From: Flavobacterium hydrocarbonoxydans
Lineage (GTDB): Bacteria; Bacteroidota; Bacteroidia; Flavobacteriales; Flavobacteriaceae
DNA length: 64,000 nt
Direction: 5' to 3'
Assembly: GCF_009789235.1 (NCBI RefSeq)
Contig: NZ_WSTB01000001.1
Location: 310,001-374,000 of the forward strand
The notes beneath the pieces are model-generated. The model was not told the origin of the DNA and made no database searches. It saw nothing but the letters and a program-made list of their open reading frames with translations. The position numbers were made by a program, and so were the translations under genes. Below are positions 61,501 to 64,000 of the stretch, piece after piece (the first letter of the stretch is position 1; each line of letters opens with the position of its first letter).

Positions 61501-62029
61501 AATCAATTAGCACAATTTTTCATTGAGTGTTTTTAGTTATTCCAAAGTATTTTTTAAATTCTAAATGCGACCAGCTACATAAAGGCCTTCTTAATTTATA
61601 AGTAATCTTGTGCGCTGGCTTTAAAAACTTTTAGTAATCACTTATGTTTCCTGTAATAAATTTTTAACTAATTAGTGAGAGGTTTTAAATGAAGAAAAAA
61701 CAAAAAAACAGTTCATAACGCGCTTGCTTTTTAAATAAAACGAGAGGTAAATGATATTTAAGTGTTTTTGAAAAGGTAATTAACAATTTAATTAAACCTA
61801 TAAGGGCTATGCGTTGGATTGCAGCAAAACAACAGTGACGCCCTACCCTAGACCCCATTATTTCGCCAGTTCGTTTTACTCATGTGCAGAGGAAATCCTT
61901 TTATGCCTCGGCTAGATACAAAAATTGTAACGTATGGCGGGAAAAGCTACCAAAAAAAAATTAATACCACCACTTATCTAAATCAAATTTTCAATAGCTG
62001 CAAGTTTATAAAGGTCATTTAGTCGCAGG
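61501..62029. other. Gap with a degenerate Flavo-1-like element
   Basis: Apart from the element at 61880-61960, AT-rich sequence without a supported gene. Confidence 0.4.
61880..61960 (+). ncRNA. Flavo-1-like structured repeat, copy 2 (degenerate)
   Basis: GGAAATCCTTTTATGCCTCGG and CGTATGGCGGGAAAAGCTACC match the core and 3' end of copy 1 at 34496. The pairing arms are decayed. Confidence 0.4.
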
Positions 62030-62488
62030 CTAATAAACCAAAAGAAACTTTTTCTTTTCCTCTAAACTCCCAACAAGGCATGTCGAAAGCACTTCCTGGA
62101 GCAAGGATTTGAGTTTCTCAAAACAGCTGGGTTTTACCGCGTAGAATGTAGCGCCGAGTTCTAAAGCTCTTTGGATATTTTCAGGATCACTGCTGGTGGA
62201 GAGCATAACCACATTTACTTCCTTTAAACTACCCTGGTGCTTTTTGATTTCCTCCAGGCATTCAAGCCCTGATTTGCCGGGCATATTGATATCCAGAAAA
62301 ATAAAATCGGGAAGCTCAGGGCCACAGAGCGTAAGAAGGCTTTCCATTAAATGCATGCCATCCGGGACCTGTCGCAGGATAACATCGGTATCAATTTCGC
62401 TCAACGCGTCAGCAAAGAACTCTCTGTCATCGCTGTCGTCATCGGCCAGGTAAATAAACCTTTGGGAATTGTGGTTATCAAACGCCAT
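62030..62488 (-). CDS. Single-domain response regulator
   Basis: 152 aa CheY-like receiver: acidic pocket DDDSDD, phospho-acceptor Asp in FIFLDINMPGKSG, Ser/Thr in VVMLSTSS and Lys in AVKPS. No output domain, so it acts through protein contacts. This receiver type is often paired with Rcp1/phytochrome-like kinases in Bacteroidota, but no kinase is adjacent. Confidence 0.88.
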   Translation of the reverse strand: MAFDNHNSQRFIYLADDDSDDREFFADALSEIDTDVILRQVPDGMHLMESLLTLCGPELPDFIFLDINMPGKSGLECLEEIKKHQGSLKEVNVVMLSTSSDPENIQRALELGATFYAVKPSCFEKLKSLLQEVLSTCLVGSLEEKKKFLLVY

Positions 62489-62770
62489 TTTACTGAAATT
62501 TAAATTAAACGATAAAATAGAAAGCTGCCTGGATAAACTGCAGGCTAACGATACGGGCTTCGCAATTTTAAAACTGCAAAATGAATTTGATAAGGGTACA
62601 GTAAAGATAACTAATAATTAGGCAAAAACACATTAAAAAAAATACACTTTCTTAATCTTGATGTCACTTCGAGGTTTTCAATAAGTACTGGCACAAACTA
62701 ATTAAAAAAATGTAGCTTAACTTTTTCTCTACTTTTTGTTTGCATATCCACAAAAATAACTTCTATATTT

Positions 62771-63472
62771 CTGGAGTCTTCAAAACGTTATAGTTGTGTA
62801 AAAATCGCAAAAGAATTGACTGCTGGTGGAACAAAAATATCTTACACACAGGTAGGATTATATATGACACAGATGGGACTTCGTCCAAAAGCAAAAAGAA
62901 AATTTAAAACTACCACAGATTCTAAGCACAACTTTTATACTTCCCCTAATATTTTAAACCGACGATTTAAAGTAAGTGGTCCCTCTATAGTTTGGGTGTC
63001 TGATATAACTTATATCCAAACCGATAAAAGGTTTTTATATCTTACTATAATTATGGACTTATATGATAGAAAAATAATCGGATGGAGTCTGAGCAGTAAC
63101 ATGAAAGCGGAGAAGACCTCGCTTGCAGCCTGGGAAATGGCTGTAAATAACCGTAAAGTTTCAGAGGGATTAATATTTCACTCTGACAGAGGAGTACAAT
63201 ATGCATGCAGAGCTTTTGTCAGCAGGCTCGATTCTTACAAAGTTATTACTCGCAGTATGAGCCGTCGAGAAAACTGTCTGGACAATGCTCCCGCTGAGAG
63301 CTTTTTCAAAACTCTTAAATGCGAGCTACTTTATAATTGTAAACTGATGCCTAAAAAAGAGACTAAAGATACAGTCATTGACTACATTGAAAATTGGTAC
63401 AACAGAATGAGAATACATTCAGGTCTTAATTATCAAACTATTGAAGAATTTAATACGGCCACCAAACTTTAA
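62771..63472 (+). pseudogene. IS3-family transposase orfB, 5'-truncated
   Basis: Protein similarity starts at ESSKRYSCVKIAKEL (from about 62774) and continues to the end of a DDE integrase: first Asp in WVSDITYIQT, second in FHSDRGVQY, Glu in NAPAESFFKTLK. The N-terminal HTH part and orfA are missing, so this copy cannot be autonomous. A full orfA of the same family starts 18 bp downstream. Confidence 0.85.
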
Positions 63473-63489
63473 AATTTATGCTGTGCACA

Positions 63490-64000
63490 ATGGACCAAAG
63501 TAATCATCAAATATCAAAAAAAAACAGGAGAGTTTATGAACGTACATTCAAAGAGAAGGCGGTCCTGCTGAGTTATGAACGGTCCTGTATTGAAAAAGTT
63601 GGAGAAGAGCTTGGTATAACAAAGTCACTATTGAACAAATGGCGTAAAGATTTCAAAAAATATGGGGAAAGGAGTTTTCCGGGACATGGTAATCTACTGT
63701 TAAACCCAGAGGAGGAAAAAATTTATCTTCTTAAAAAAAGGATTAAAAAAGCTGAACTGGACTCTTTCATCATACAAACAGCGGCACCTTATCTTTCCAG
63801 TGGAAAGCTTAGGATATATTTTTTTATTCAGGATTTTGAAAAAAACTGCTCTGCAAAACGTATCTGCAAAGTTCTCGGCATTGCACAGCGTTCATATAGC
63901 AGATGGAAAAATCATTACATCTCAGAGAGAAACAAAAGAAAAATAGAACTCCTTCAGGTGATAGCAACATTATTTATCACTAAAAAAAAGCGATATGGGC
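63490..64000 (+). CDS. IS3-family transposase, cut by window end
   Basis: From ATG 63490 the frame is open to the window edge (170 codons). It begins with an orfA-type HTH (RTFKEKAVLLSYERSC.. EELGITKSLLNKWRKDFKKYG) and runs without a frameshift into the start of an orfB-type region (CSAKRICKVLGIAQRSYSRW). In most IS3 members these are separate frames, so this copy is either a natural fusion or a different subgroup. Confidence 0.8.
   Translation, partial: MDQSNHQISKKNRRVYERTFKEKAVLLSYERSCIEKVGEELGITKSLLNKWRKDFKKYGERSFPGHGNLLLNPEEEKIYLLKKRIKKAELDSFIIQTAAPYLSSGKLRIYFFIQDFEKNCSAKRICKVLGIAQRSYSRWKNHYISERNKRKIELLQVIATLFITKKKRYG

Overview
The window is AT-rich Bacteroidota DNA, most likely from Flavobacterium or a close relative. 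Evidence: promoters of the TTG-N17..20-TAnnTTTG type, start sites with little Shine-Dalgarno character, a T9SS-sorted secreted protein, Bacteroidota-type PcfJ/SSB conjugative-element debris, two copies of a Flavobacterium-type structured repeat, and type II-C Cas9-like proteins with Flavobacterium-style tracrRNAs. The window starts inside one gene and ends inside an IS3 transposase.

Region 1 (1-21752) is a nitrogen-oxide respiration island. A minus-strand operon runs cytochrome c, nosZ (clade II, lipoprotein), a membrane-domain/NosL fusion, nosD, nosF, nosY and a truncated hemoglobin. Divergent to it are a small Cys-rich protein, a lipoprotein, an OprC/NosA-like copper TonB receptor, an azurin and a single-subunit quinol NO reductase. 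Around these lie nadA and nadB (with a nadA relic beside nadB), an Rrf2/NsrR-like regulator, two Crp/Fnr regulators, anaerobic hemN and the di-iron repair protein Ric. Four ATGAT-N4-ATCAT palindromes, three of them about 42 bp ahead of a likely start point, tie these genes into one Fnr-type regulon; one of the four drives only a short terminator-ended transcript. No nitrite reductase is visible.

Region 2 (21753-29030) is gene-poor decayed DNA (three degenerate 95-bp repeats, a broken sulfatase) leading into cassette A: a full-length 1446-aa Cas9 that has lost the RuvC-II Glu, the RuvC-III His and the HNH Asp/His/Asn. A tracrRNA is divergent to its start, and one crRNA-like unit (promoter, about 21-nt guide, one repeat, terminator) lies past its stop codon.

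Region 3 (29031-47869) is ordinary chromosome: small membrane proteins, a LytS/LytR-type pair, a damage-response mutagenesis cassette (S24 repressor, Y-family polymerase, DnaE-type polymerase, DEDD/GIY-YIG nuclease, AlkB), DUF1810, cell-envelope proteins, and an ECF sigma factor coupled to a hydrolase that lacks its catalytic Ser and His.

Region 4 (47870-64000) is mobile-element debris (ssb and PcfJ relics, a DUF1016 relic, IS3 copies) containing cassette B: a second, divergent 1359-aa Cas9 with only the RuvC-I Asp left, its own divergent tracrRNA, and a single crRNA-like unit beyond its 3' end. Two copies of the PcfJ 3' end flank this block. Two further orphan small-RNA genes with near-consensus promoters and terminators lie nearby.

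The outstanding observation is the pair of independently maintained, full-length, catalytically dead Cas9 genes, each with a matching tracrRNA and one dedicated short-guide crRNA-like unit, and with no cas1, cas2 or array. The simplest reading is RNA-guided DNA binding used for gene regulation. The targets were not found by eye in this window.
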